Shown here piece after piece: positions 1 through 6,622 of a stretch of 20,650 nucleotides of DNA; within the stretch, counting starts at the first letter, position 1; every line of letters starts with the position of its first letter. A program made the position numbers and the translations under genes. Source of the stretch: Candidatus Abyssobacteria bacterium SURF_5 (GTDB taxonomy: Bacteria; Abyssobacteria; SURF-5); the NCBI GenBank assembly GCA_003598085.1, contig QZKU01000035.1, positions 1 through 20,650 on the forward strand, read 5' to 3'. The notes under the pieces were generated by a model. It worked only from the letters and a program-made list of their open reading frames with translations, ran no database searches and was not told the origin of the DNA.

Positions 1-201
1 ATCCCTAGTAGAACTGCTATCTGCTTCTGCCTCCTGCCTTCATCCCGGTTCCTCCCCCGTGGACTGTAAGCTAAGGTCCGTGGTCTGATCTTCTAATTCG
101 TGCTAATCCGTGCTAATCCGTGGTTCATTCAATCCGAGTAAATCTGCGGAATCCGCGGATAAGAAGAGTCTTTCTGTGTCGTTGACCAAGCCACTGAGCC
201 T
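1..201. other. non-coding flank with repeat-like sequence
   Basis: No coding region is supported here. It lies downstream of the minus-strand acyl-CoA dehydrogenase that ends at 202. It holds a short tandem repeat (99-123) and a second repeat-like stretch around 136-163, including the palindrome ATCCGCGGAT. This style resembles dispersed non-coding repeats of some environmental bacterial genomes. I see no convincing intrinsic terminator for the neighbouring gene. Confidence 0.5.
99..123. repeat. short tandem repeat, unit CGTGCTAATC
   Basis: The 10-base unit CGTGCTAATC occurs twice in direct succession (99-108, 109-118) and is followed by a partial third copy, CGTGG. It is non-coding. Function unknown; it may be one copy of a dispersed family in this genome. 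Confidence 0.7.
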
Positions 202-1902
202 TTACGGATTCATCTCATACGAATCCTTGAGCGCCAGCACGTGGTTCCGCCAAACGTTGCCGTAACGTTCCTCATTCACCGCCGGCTTGCGGATCATCTT
301 CATGCACAGCTTCGCCTGCGCCTCACTGCTGCTCGGTTTGCCATATATCTGCAGTGCGAACCTCGAAAAATCCCGTACCATGAAGTCGAATACCTGGTCG
401 ATCACATCGTCTTCAACTGCATATATCCGCGCGTTCTCAAGAACGAGCTGGCCGTAAACGATCAAGGTGAAAAGTTCGCCCAGGCTCATAAGAAAATCCG
501 TGTCCTTCTGCTGATCCGCCGACGGCGGCGCATTCATCAGGAATTCCCTGAATACCTCGATCTGCTCCTTGAATATATTCACATTCGGCAGATCATACGA
601 ATCATACGCCGCCCTGTAATCATGGAAAGTTATATTGCCGAGTCCCTTCGTCGGCCCTTGCCTGAACAGGAAATCGTCATTGCGCGGCTCAATTTGTTTC
701 TGGAGTTCCGCAAACTCTTGCGGATTCAGGAAATAATTCGGCATGAACTTCAGGATGAGCGCGATGTTGACGTGAACCGTCCCCTCGAGGCGGGGCAGCA
801 TGCGGATGTCACGGACCGCCATCTCGAAATACGTGTCTTTCTCGCAGCCTTTGGCTGCGATCACGTCCCAAAGCAGCGTGATAACGTCCTCGCCCTGAGT
901 GGTCACCTTCATTTTCACCACAGGATTGTACAGCAGGTACCGTCGATCCTCGAGCGAAGCCGATCTCATGTAATCCGAGGCGCGAAGCGCGACCAGCTTC
1001 ATGGCGACCAGGCGGGCGTACGCCTCTGTGAACATTTGCTTGACGTGCGGAAAATCGGTGACATACATGCCGTAGAGCCGGCGGTTGGCGGCGTGATTGA
1101 TCGCCTCATGCAACGCGTGCTCGCAGATGCCGATCGACGCCCAGCCAAGGTTATATTTGCCGATGTTCACGGTGTTGAGCGCAGCATCCCACGCGTCTCT
1201 CCCGGTCGACAAGATATCGGCTTTGGTGATCGGATAATCGTGCAGCGCGAAATTGGCGACGTAGTTCTGGGAATCCACCACATTCTTCTTCAACTCGAAT
1301 TTCTCATGTTTCGAATCGACCACGAAAAACACATAATCGCCGGTGTCGGCCATCTTGCCAAATGTCGAAATCATTCGCGCTTCGTTCGCGTTTCCAATAT
1401 AATACTTTTCGCCATTCGCCTTATAGGTGCCGTCGGCGAGCGGCGTGAGCGTCATACCCGTCGAATAAACATCCGCACCATGCTCTTTTTCAGACAGCCC
1501 GAATGCAAAAATCTCCCCCTTCTCCAGCAGGTGGGCCGCCTTCAGCTTCTGCTCCTCGTTGTCGCTCATCCAGATCGGGCCGAGCCCCAGAATCGATACC
1601 TGCCAGGTGTACCAATACGCCAGACCGTAAAACCCCAAAATCTCGTTGAACTCGCAGTTGCGCCAGGTGTCCCAGCGGCAGTCGGCGCTGCCGCCATAAC
1701 TCGAAGGCGTCAGCAACTGGGAAAAAATCTTCTCTTTCTTCACGAAATCAAGAAAATCCGAGTACCAGACCTTCTTGTGATCGTCCTCCTTCACGCTGGC
1801 CTTCCCTTTTTTCTCGAAAAATTCAATCGTCCTCAACATGATTTCCTTGGACTTCTTGTCGACATATTCGCGCTCATGCCTTTTCGGATTCAACAAGATC
1901 AT
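202..1902 (-). CDS. acyl-CoA dehydrogenase, long form (566 aa)
   Basis: Flavoprotein expected to oxidise an acyl-CoA to the trans-2-enoyl-CoA with FAD, passing electrons to electron-transfer flavoprotein in the cytoplasm. The middle-domain motif around FGLSEKEHGADVYSTG matches the family's FAD/substrate loop. The C-terminal signature LPRLEGTVHVN places Glu373 where medium-chain acyl-CoA dehydrogenase has its catalytic Glu376. The protein is longer than the usual 380-400 residues, with about 165 extra C-terminal residues after the catalytic core. The start is supported by an AGAGGTGAATT ribosome-binding site directly upstream and a strong promoter at 1955-1983. It is probably monocistronic. 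Substrate cannot be read from sequence: fatty, branched, dicarboxylic or alicyclic acyl-CoA are all possible. Confidence 0.9.
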   Translation of the reverse strand: MILLNPKRHEREYVDKKSKEIMLRTIEFFEKKGKASVKEDDHKKVWYSDFLDFVKKEKIFSQLLTPSSYGGSADCRWDTWRNCEFNEILGFYGLAYWYTWQVSILGLGPIWMSDNEEQKLKAAHLLEKGEIFAFGLSEKEHGADVYSTGMTLTPLADGTYKANGEKYYIGNANEARMISTFGKMADTGDYVFFVVDSKHEKFELKKNVVDSQNYVANFALHDYPITKADILSTGRDAWDAALNTVNIGKYNLGWASIGICEHALHEAINHAANRRLYGMYVTDFPHVKQMFTEAYARLVAMKLVALRASDYMRSASLEDRRYLLYNPVVKMKVTTQGEDVITLLWDVIAAKGCEKDTYFEMAVRDIRMLPRLEGTVHVNIALILKFMPNYFLNPQEFAELQKQIEPRNDDFLFRQGPTKGLGNITFHDYRAAYDSYDLPNVNIFKEQIEVFREFLMNAPPSADQQKDTDFLMSLGELFTLIVYGQLVLENARIYAVEDDVIDQVFDFMVRDFSRFALQIYGKPSSSEAQAKLCMKMIRKPAVNEERYGNVWRNHVLALKDSYEMNP

Positions 1903-1950
1903 AATTCACCTCTTGAAGGGATTTTTGGGGTGCATCTCGAAGTTCGGTAG

Positions 1951-1966
1951 GGCAAGTATATTTGCC
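1951..1966. promoter_or_regulatory. near-perfect palindrome over the -10 box, possible operator
   Basis: GGCAAGTATATTTGCC is palindromic except for one base pair (arms GGCAA/TTGCC around TATA). It covers the -10 element of the acyl-CoA dehydrogenase promoter. A site in this position would suit a repressor such as the TetR-type regulators of fatty-acid genes, but no such regulator is encoded in the window. The binding role is inference. Confidence 0.4.
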
Positions 1967-1983
1967 GAAATGCACCTTGTCAA
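1955..1983 (-). promoter_or_regulatory. sigma-70-type promoter of acyl-CoA dehydrogenase 1
   Basis: On the minus strand, TTGACA (1978-1983) and TATACT (1955-1960) are separated by exactly 17 bases. This is a full-consensus -35 and a five-of-six -10. Predicted transcription start is about 1948, giving a leader of roughly 45 bases before the ATG at 1902. Confidence 0.8.
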
Positions 1984-2042
1984 ATGCAGGCAGGCTTCGC
2001 TCGCGGAACAGCCCGCCGGCACATAGCTTGGAGCCCCGGTGG

Positions 2043-2061
2043 CACAGGCGTCCCGCCTGTG
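2043..2061. repeat. dispersed-type palindrome (8-bp arms)
   Basis: CACAGGCGTCCCGCCTGTG: perfect 8-base arms with a three-base loop. It resembles the second palindrome at 2175-2191 in its AGGC/GCCT core and loop size, which suggests a repeat family. There is no T-tract on either side, so it is unlikely to be a terminator. Confidence 0.65.
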
Positions 2062-2174
2062 ATTTTATGAAGATTTCACTAGTCCCCCAAAACTTAGTAC
2101 CTTTCGCTGGAAATTCGACGCCACCCACCCCTTAGCAAGCTGGAAGACTGCGTAACATGCAATTCCGTCGTAGC

Positions 2175-2191
2175 GCAGGCATCTTGCCTGC
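2175..2191. repeat. dispersed-type palindrome (7-bp arms)
   Basis: GCAGGCATCTTGCCTGC: perfect 7-base arms around a TCT loop. Same architecture and core as the palindrome at 2043-2061, about 115 bases away. Probably two degenerate copies of one interspersed element. Confidence 0.6.
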
Positions 2192-2298
2192 AAGAAAGTC
2201 CGGCGCGTGTGCCGACCGCATGTTTGTTGCTTAAGTGAATGGCATTACTCCCAACCTGCTGCCAACCACAGGCTGAAAGCCCAGCGACAATATCTCCC

Positions 2299-2337
2299 TC
2301 AGAAGAAAAGAGGCAGCAGAAATATCTGCTGCCTCTT
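2299..2337 (-). terminator. intrinsic terminator of acyl-CoA dehydrogenase 2
   Basis: A perfect 13-bp stem (2308-2320 with 2325-2337; arm AAGAGGCAGCAGA) closes a 4-base loop. On the minus strand it is followed by a T-rich run (TTTTCTTCT). It sits 26 bases past the stop codon of the 2363-3598 gene, so it should end that transcript. Confidence 0.8.
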
Positions 2338-2362
2338 GGGCTATTTCGACTTCGGATGAGAT

Positions 2363-3598
2363 CTAATATTTTCCCAGCACCGCTTTTGCGCCGGCAAGCG
2401 CAAGCACCTCGTTGCAGCCGTCCTCGATAAGCGAGGCGCGCGCGTCGCGGAATATCTTCTCGATCGTGTATTCCTTGCTCAAGCCGTAACCGCCGAAGAG
2501 CTGAACGGCATCATTGGCCACTTCAAACGCGGCCTGAGTCGCAGTGATTTTGGCTGCAATCGAAAGCTCGACCGCCGGTGGAAGCGTCTGGCTGTTATAA
2601 ATCAGCGCCGTGCGCGACAACGCCCGGGCCGCTTCCACTTTCCTGAACATGTCGAACAGCTTCTGCTGAATCCACTGATGCTCGACCAGCGGCTTGCCTC
2701 CCTGCACGCGCACCTTGCAGTAATCGAGCGCTTCCTCGAATGCAGCGCGCGCACAGCCGGTGAAGATGGCGCCCATCGCCGCGTTCGCGCCGGCAAGTGT
2801 CATATGCATCGCCATCGGATACATATCCGGCTGCGCGAGCATGTAATTGGCCGGTATCCGAACGTCCTCCAGCACGAACTCGCCCTGATTGAGCGCCCGC
2901 TGGCCGATCTTGTTGAGCGAGCGTCCCTTCTGCACGCCTGGCGAATTCAGCGGAACAATCGCGACTCCGCCGCCGTTCATCCCGCGCGAGGCGTCAATGG
3001 TGAGAAAGGTAAGCGCATGCGTCGCAACGATCCCATTGGACACCCACGATGACTTTTGCCCGTTGATCACCCACTGGTCGCCGTCAAGCTTCGCGGTTGT
3101 CGTAAAGGTAATATTCCCCTTGCTGAACTCCTCAGTCCCAACCACCAGGGAATCCGATCCGTGCTCCGGCTCAGTGATCGCCCAGCATCCAATAAATTTC
3201 GCATCTTTATCCTCGACAAACGGGCGCACAACGTTCTTGATCAGGTCGTCATCCATGCTGTTGGCCGCCGTCGAGAACGGAAACGAGGACACGCCGATCG
3301 CAATGGCAAAGTCGGCGCTCGCCCACCCCATTTCCTCAAGAAATATATGCGTCTCCACCGGCCCAAAACCCATGCCGCCATACATGGGATCGATCGAAGC
3401 CGTATGATAACCCAACTCGTAAGCCTGCTTCATCACCTTCCAAAAAAGCGACCCCTTCTTTATCACATCTTCCGGATCGGCCAGCTTGTCCAACTCCACG
3501 CTTGCCGGCCTCAACACTTCCTTGCAAAACTTGTGGATGCTCTCCTTGAGCGCAACCTGTTCATCCGTAAGAGCGAGAGTTTCCGTATAACGAAGCAT
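2363..3598 (-). CDS. acyl-CoA dehydrogenase (411 aa)
   Basis: Standard-length acyl-CoA dehydrogenase, expected to desaturate an acyl-CoA and reduce electron-transfer flavoprotein. Visible family motifs are the N-terminal helical domain, the FAD/substrate loop CWAITEPEHGSDS (about residues 138-150), the QLFGGYGLSKEYTIEKIFRD helix near the C-terminus, and the closing IEDGCNE segment. Aligned by eye to the IYEGT signature, the catalytic-base position is Asp393, with Glu392 and Glu397 next to it, so the base is unusual. The start is supported by AAAGGAGT upstream of ATG; it has its own promoter (3699-3728) and terminator (2299-2337), so it is monocistronic. Substrate not determinable. Confidence 0.92.
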   Translation of the reverse strand: MLRYTETLALTDEQVALKESIHKFCKEVLRPASVELDKLADPEDVIKKGSLFWKVMKQAYELGYHTASIDPMYGGMGFGPVETHIFLEEMGWASADFAIAIGVSSFPFSTAANSMDDDLIKNVVRPFVEDKDAKFIGCWAITEPEHGSDSLVVGTEEFSKGNITFTTTAKLDGDQWVINGQKSSWVSNGIVATHALTFLTIDASRGMNGGGVAIVPLNSPGVQKGRSLNKIGQRALNQGEFVLEDVRIPANYMLAQPDMYPMAMHMTLAGANAAMGAIFTGCARAAFEEALDYCKVRVQGGKPLVEHQWIQQKLFDMFRKVEAARALSRTALIYNSQTLPPAVELSIAAKITATQAAFEVANDAVQLFGGYGLSKEYTIEKIFRDARASLIEDGCNEVLALAGAKAVLGKY

Positions 3599-3698
3599 CG
3601 GTGACTCCTTTCTTTGACGCGCCGGCGATTAGCGGGCAAACATATTTCGAGGCTTGAGCAACAACCGTAAGCTCGTGCATGGGGAATCAATCTGCACG

Positions 3699-3728
3699 AT
3701 TATATTTGGACGGAAACCGAAAAGTCAA
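3699..3728 (-). promoter_or_regulatory. sigma-70-type promoter of acyl-CoA dehydrogenase 2
   Basis: On the minus strand, TTGACT (3723-3728) and a perfect TATAAT (3699-3704) are 18 bases apart. The predicted start near 3692 leaves a leader of about 94 bases before the ATG at 3598, long enough for some post-initiation control, though I see no known riboswitch in it. Confidence 0.7.
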
Positions 3729-3853
3729 GACAGGAATGAATGGGGTTTATTTTGTGAAGCAAAATCGAAATGGGCGAAAACAGGTGCTCGAAAAACTCGC
3801 GCTGCCCGAACGCGCAAAGCTGAATCTCCAAATATTGCCCCATAATAATGGCA

Positions 3854-4459
3854 CTAGATCCGCGCCGGCGGATCACCCTTTACTCGCACCTTGGAAACAG
3901 CCAAACTCCTCGTATCGAAAAACCTCAGGGGCGCATCCTTCCATTCCTTTGCATACTCGACCCCAACGCGCACGCTCCGGGAAATCGACGGGCGGTATCG
4001 GCAGTCGTCAAGAAGAAAGAGTGAATCTCCCGTCAGATCAAGGCCATTATCGGAGCGCGTGATCCGGAGAGCCCGCGTCAGTTTGCCCGGTCCCGAGAGA
4101 TCGGCGTCCCAACCATCGAGAGGTTCTGCAGCCCGAATCAGCACAGCCTGCGCGTCTCCCGCCTCGCTCGCCACGATATTGAACATCTCATACATTCCGT
4201 AAATGAGATACACATACGCGTGGCCGCCCGGCCCAAACATGATTTCCGTCCGTCTGGTCCTGCCTTTGGATGCATGACAGGCAAGATCATGCGCTCCAAC
4301 ATATGCCTCCGCCTCCACAATCCGGGCGCGATATTCCTTCCGTCCGATGCGACGGACAAGTATCTTGCCGATTAGATCCGGCGCAAGCTCGATGGCAGGT
4401 CGATCGAAGAAGGAATGATCAAGCTTCTTTAAGAACGCTTTGGACTGTTTTCTCGACAT
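3854..4459 (-). CDS. 3-methyladenine DNA glycosylase, AAG/MPG family (201 aa)
   Basis: Monofunctional base-excision repair enzyme that flips out and hydrolyses alkylated or deaminated purines. Length is typical of bacterial members. Recognisable against human AAG: RIVEAEAYVG (Glu51 as the water-activating Glu125 equivalent, Tyr53 as Tyr127), ACHASKG (His62 as His136), GPGGHAYVYLIYGMY (the intercalating tyrosine region), VLIRAAEPL (the conserved Arg) and SGPGKLTRAL. The start ATG has only a weak A/G-rich ribosome-binding site. It begins 33 bases after the release-factor-like gene and may be co-transcribed with it. Confidence 0.93.
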   Translation of the reverse strand: MSRKQSKAFLKKLDHSFFDRPAIELAPDLIGKILVRRIGRKEYRARIVEAEAYVGAHDLACHASKGRTRRTEIMFGPGGHAYVYLIYGMYEMFNIVASEAGDAQAVLIRAAEPLDGWDADLSGPGKLTRALRITRSDNGLDLTGDSLFLLDDCRYRPSISRSVRVGVEYAKEWKDAPLRFFDTRSLAVSKVRVKGDPPARI

Positions 4460-4492
4460 TTTCTTGAATAGGTGAGAGTAAAAGCGAAATGG

Positions 4493-4909
4493 CTACTCGT
4501 TCAGCTCCGGCTCGGTTCGCAACTTCTTCTTCTCCGCCTGCCGCTTCTTCCCGGCCAGAATCTTTTCCTGCGCCCGTTTTGAGCGCTTCCGCTTCTGGCG
4601 GCGGATTTTCTCACGGAGCTGTTGCTCCGCGCTGATCCTGCCGAGCATTCGTTTCTCGATCTTGTCGGCGAGCAGGCGGCGCGCAAGAAACCGGTTCAGC
4701 GCCTGCGAACGCTCGCGCTGCACCTTGACTTCTATTCCCGTCGGAACATGCTTGAGATACACGCGAGTGGCCACCTTGTTGACATTCTGTCCGCCGGCCC
4801 CGCTCGAACGAATGAATTTCTCGACAAGGTCCTTCTCTTCAATTCCCAGCCGTTCCATTCTGTCGCGGAGATCGGACTGCTTCTTTCCGCTTACTCCAAA
4901 GTCTATCAT
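4493..4909 (-). CDS. GGQ release-factor-like protein, probable ribosome rescue factor (138 aa)
   Basis: Small protein with only the catalytic domain of class I release factors; it lacks the codon-recognition domains. The GGQ tripeptide is at residues 39-41 within RSSGAGGQNVNKVATRVYLKH, followed by the typical TGIEVKVQRERSQALNR segment. From about residue 85 the tail is very rich in Lys and Arg, as in ArfB/YaeJ and the mitochondrial C12orf65 (MTRFR) group, where it reaches the ribosomal mRNA channel or binds rRNA. Expected role: hydrolysis of peptidyl-tRNA on stalled ribosomes or large subunits. The sequence reads closer to the C12orf65-like group than to ArfB, judged by eye. It starts 13 bases after the activator gene ends, with no strong ribosome-binding site, so translational coupling is likely. 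Confidence 0.85.
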   Translation of the reverse strand: MIDFGVSGKKQSDLRDRMERLGIEEKDLVEKFIRSSGAGGQNVNKVATRVYLKHVPTGIEVKVQRERSQALNRFLARRLLADKIEKRMLGRISAEQQLREKIRRQKRKRSKRAQEKILAGKKRQAEKKKLRTEPELNE

Positions 4910-4922
4910 GTGCCAGACAAAC

Positions 4923-6260
4923 CTAGCTGATGCCGTAGCGCTTCATCTTGCGCCACAGCGTGTTCCGGGATATTCCCAACTCCGCGGCCGTGCGGTTGCG
5001 ATTGCCGAAATGTTTGGCCAATACCGTGCGAATCGTTTCCGCCTCCGCACTGTCCAACGGAAGAAACTTCGCCTTCTGCGACGCGGCCGTTTCCGTTACC
5101 GATGCAACGATATGGCTGGGCAGATCTTCCAGTTGAATGATGTCTCCGATGCAGACTACAAATGCATGCTCGATCGCGTTCTCCAACTCGCGCACGTTGC
5201 CCGGAAACGAATATCCCATTAGCGCTGCCATTACCCGCTCGGAACATCGAGAGATGCGGCGCCCCTGCAATGCATTGAATCGCTCAATAAAATGATTGAT
5301 CAGCAACGGAATATCCTCTCGCCGCTCGGCCAGCGTCGGCAGCGACAGGCGCACCACGTTCAAGCGGAAATACAGGTCGGAGCGAAAACGCTTCTTCTGG
5401 ACCTCGCGCGCCAGGTTCTTATTCGTGCACGCGATCACTCTGAAGTCGGTCTTAACGGAAGTATTATCGCCGAGCGGAGTAAACTCTTTCGTCTCGAGAA
5501 CGCGCAACAGCTTCACCTGCATTGCCGGCGAGAGATCCCCAATCTCATCGAGCAGAATGGTGCCGTCCGCGGCAATGGCGAATCGCCCCGGTTTGTCTTT
5601 TTTTGCATCGGTGAACGCGCCCTTCTTGTAACCGAACAGTTCCGATTCAAGCAACTGGTCGGGCAACGCCGCGCAGTTAATCGCGAGAAACGGCTTGTTG
5701 CGCCGGGAACTCAAATTGTGGATGGCGCGGGCCACCAGTTCCTTGCCGGTTCCGGATTCGCCTTCTATCAACACATTGCTCTGGCTGTTCGCAACGAGCG
5801 GGATCACCTCGAAAATCTTCTGCATCGAGGGGCTCTTGCTCACGATATCTTCGAATACATATGATCCCAACAGCCGCTTGCGAAGCTCGGCAACCGCAGA
5901 AAGGTCCCGGAACATCTCCACTCCGCCAAGCACACTGCCGTTCTCGTCAATGAGCGCCGACGTCGAGATCGCAATGGGGAGCTTCCGGCCGTCTTTTGTC
6001 GTTACAACCACCTCGACCGCCTCTGAGCGCTCTCTGGTCTTGATACTGCGCTTCAGCGGGCATTCAACTTCACAGAAATCGGCTCGAAATACCCGGTGGC
6101 ACTGCTCACCCAGAACCTCTTCCTTTGTATAACCGGTGAGCATTTCCGCCATTCGATTAAACGACGTAATGCGTCCCTCGGCATCAATGGTAAATATCCC
6201 GTGGGAAATTGTGTCGAAGATCAACGGAAAAAAACGAGTATCGAGTTCCTTTTGTGACAT
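4923..6260 (-). CDS. sigma-54-dependent transcriptional activator, PAS-AAA+-Fis (445 aa)
   Basis: Bacterial enhancer-binding protein. Order: an N-terminal PAS domain (about 10-120), a AAA+ domain with Walker A GESGTGKE (167-174), the sigma-54 contact loop as GAFTDA (214-219; consensus GAFTGA) and Walker B LLDEIGD (Asp238, Glu239), then a C-terminal Fis-type helix-turn-helix (NRNRTAAELGISRNTLWRKMKRYGI). The PAS domain carries Cys54, Cys63 and Cys67 in CHRVFRADFCEVECPL. There is no receiver domain, so the PAS domain is the likely signal input. A start 171 bases further upstream is open, but ATG at 6260 has GGAAGAGGAG in front, begins the PAS domain naturally and lies downstream of the promoter at 6330-6358. 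It is divergent from the redox operon, which has a sigma-54 promoter, so that operon is the likely target. Confidence 0.93.
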   Translation of the reverse strand: MSQKELDTRFFPLIFDTISHGIFTIDAEGRITSFNRMAEMLTGYTKEEVLGEQCHRVFRADFCEVECPLKRSIKTRERSEAVEVVVTTKDGRKLPIAISTSALIDENGSVLGGVEMFRDLSAVAELRKRLLGSYVFEDIVSKSPSMQKIFEVIPLVANSQSNVLIEGESGTGKELVARAIHNLSSRRNKPFLAINCAALPDQLLESELFGYKKGAFTDAKKDKPGRFAIAADGTILLDEIGDLSPAMQVKLLRVLETKEFTPLGDNTSVKTDFRVIACTNKNLAREVQKKRFRSDLYFRLNVVRLSLPTLAERREDIPLLINHFIERFNALQGRRISRCSERVMAALMGYSFPGNVRELENAIEHAFVVCIGDIIQLEDLPSHIVASVTETAASQKAKFLPLDSAEAETIRTVLAKHFGNRNRTAAELGISRNTLWRKMKRYGIS

Positions 6261-6329
6261 CTTGCTCCTCTTCCTCCAATGAACCGTAACAGGGGTGATA
6301 CGAAGAATCGCTAGGGTGATCTCGTTAAA

Positions 6330-6358
6330 AGTATAACACAGACGTTCCAAATTTACAA
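6330..6358 (-). promoter_or_regulatory. sigma-70-type promoter of the activator gene
   Basis: On the minus strand, TTGTAA (6353-6358) and TATACT (6330-6335) are 17 bases apart. Predicted transcription start is about 6323, with a leader of about 63 bases. This excludes the longer open frame beginning at 6431 as the real start. Confidence 0.6.
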
Positions 6359-6452
6359 CATTTGTGACGTGACATGTCTCAGCGATGGAACTCGTCCGCA
6401 CGCCGCATTGAGTCGGGAAAAGGCTGCTCATCCGGTTGTGGTTGCCTTTTTC

Positions 6453-6487
6453 TGCAACGTTGCAAAAGTTGCAACTCGGCTTGCAAC
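6453..6487. promoter_or_regulatory. GTTGCAAC palindrome cluster, probable enhancer (UAS)
   Basis: Three adjacent elements share one core: TGCAACGTTGCA (6453-6464, perfect 12-bp palindrome), AGTTGCAACT (6467-6476, perfect 10-bp palindrome) and TTGCAAC (6481-6487). They lie about 60-100 bases upstream of the sigma-54 -24 element, a usual position for activator binding. The divergent Fis-type activator is the obvious candidate to bind them. Binding is inference; the repeats are directly visible. Confidence 0.65.
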
Positions 6488-6548
6488 ATTAATTTCTGAT
6501 GATCAAAGTTCAATCTGACGACATTCCGTGCTTCTTTTTCTCACGGCC

Positions 6549-6564
6549 CGGCCCAATTCTTGCC
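6549..6564 (+). promoter_or_regulatory. sigma-54 (-24/-12) promoter of the redox operon
   Basis: CGGCCC-AATTC-TTGCC fits TGGCAC-N5-TTGC at eight of ten consensus positions, with the invariant GG (6550-6551) and GC (6562-6563) exactly 10 bases apart. Predicted transcription start is about 6575. The match is strengthened by the divergent sigma-54 activator gene and the palindrome cluster upstream. Confidence 0.75.
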
Positions 6565-6622
6565 CTCTATGAGAGAAACAACCCCTGTTAAATCACCCCG
6601 GTTAAATGAGCAGGATCAGGTT

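Larger units (their letters stand above)
1903..2362. other. 460-base intergenic region
   Basis: No gene is supported. From left to right it holds the promoter and possible operator of the upstream dehydrogenase (1951-1983), a palindrome at 2043-2061, a second similar palindrome at 2175-2191, and the terminator of the second dehydrogenase (2308-2337). Small open frames here show no conserved motif. Confidence 0.7.
6261..6622. other. 362-base divergent control region
   Basis: No gene lies here. It separates the minus-strand sigma-54 activator from the plus-strand redox operon. Contents: activator promoter (6330-6358), palindromic GTTGCAAC cluster (6453-6487), sigma-54 promoter (6549-6564), and a leader of about 48 bases with a direct repeat of GTTAAAT (6587-6593, 6601-6607). 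Confidence 0.75.

Noticed and set aside
241-1950. 569-residue open frame on the plus strand
   Set aside because: It is antisense to the acyl-CoA dehydrogenase, whose protein has clear family motifs, a promoter and a ribosome-binding site. The plus-strand translation is rich in Arg, His and Ile without any motif, typical of a codon-bias shadow.
3654-3845. small plus-strand open frames between the dehydrogenase and glycosylase genes
   Set aside because: They run across the minus-strand promoter at 3699-3728 and show no ribosome-binding site or motif.
3857-3874. inverted repeat GATCCGC/GCGGATC at the end of the glycosylase gene
   Set aside because: The hairpin overlaps the coding end and has no T-tract on the minus strand, so it is not supported as a terminator.
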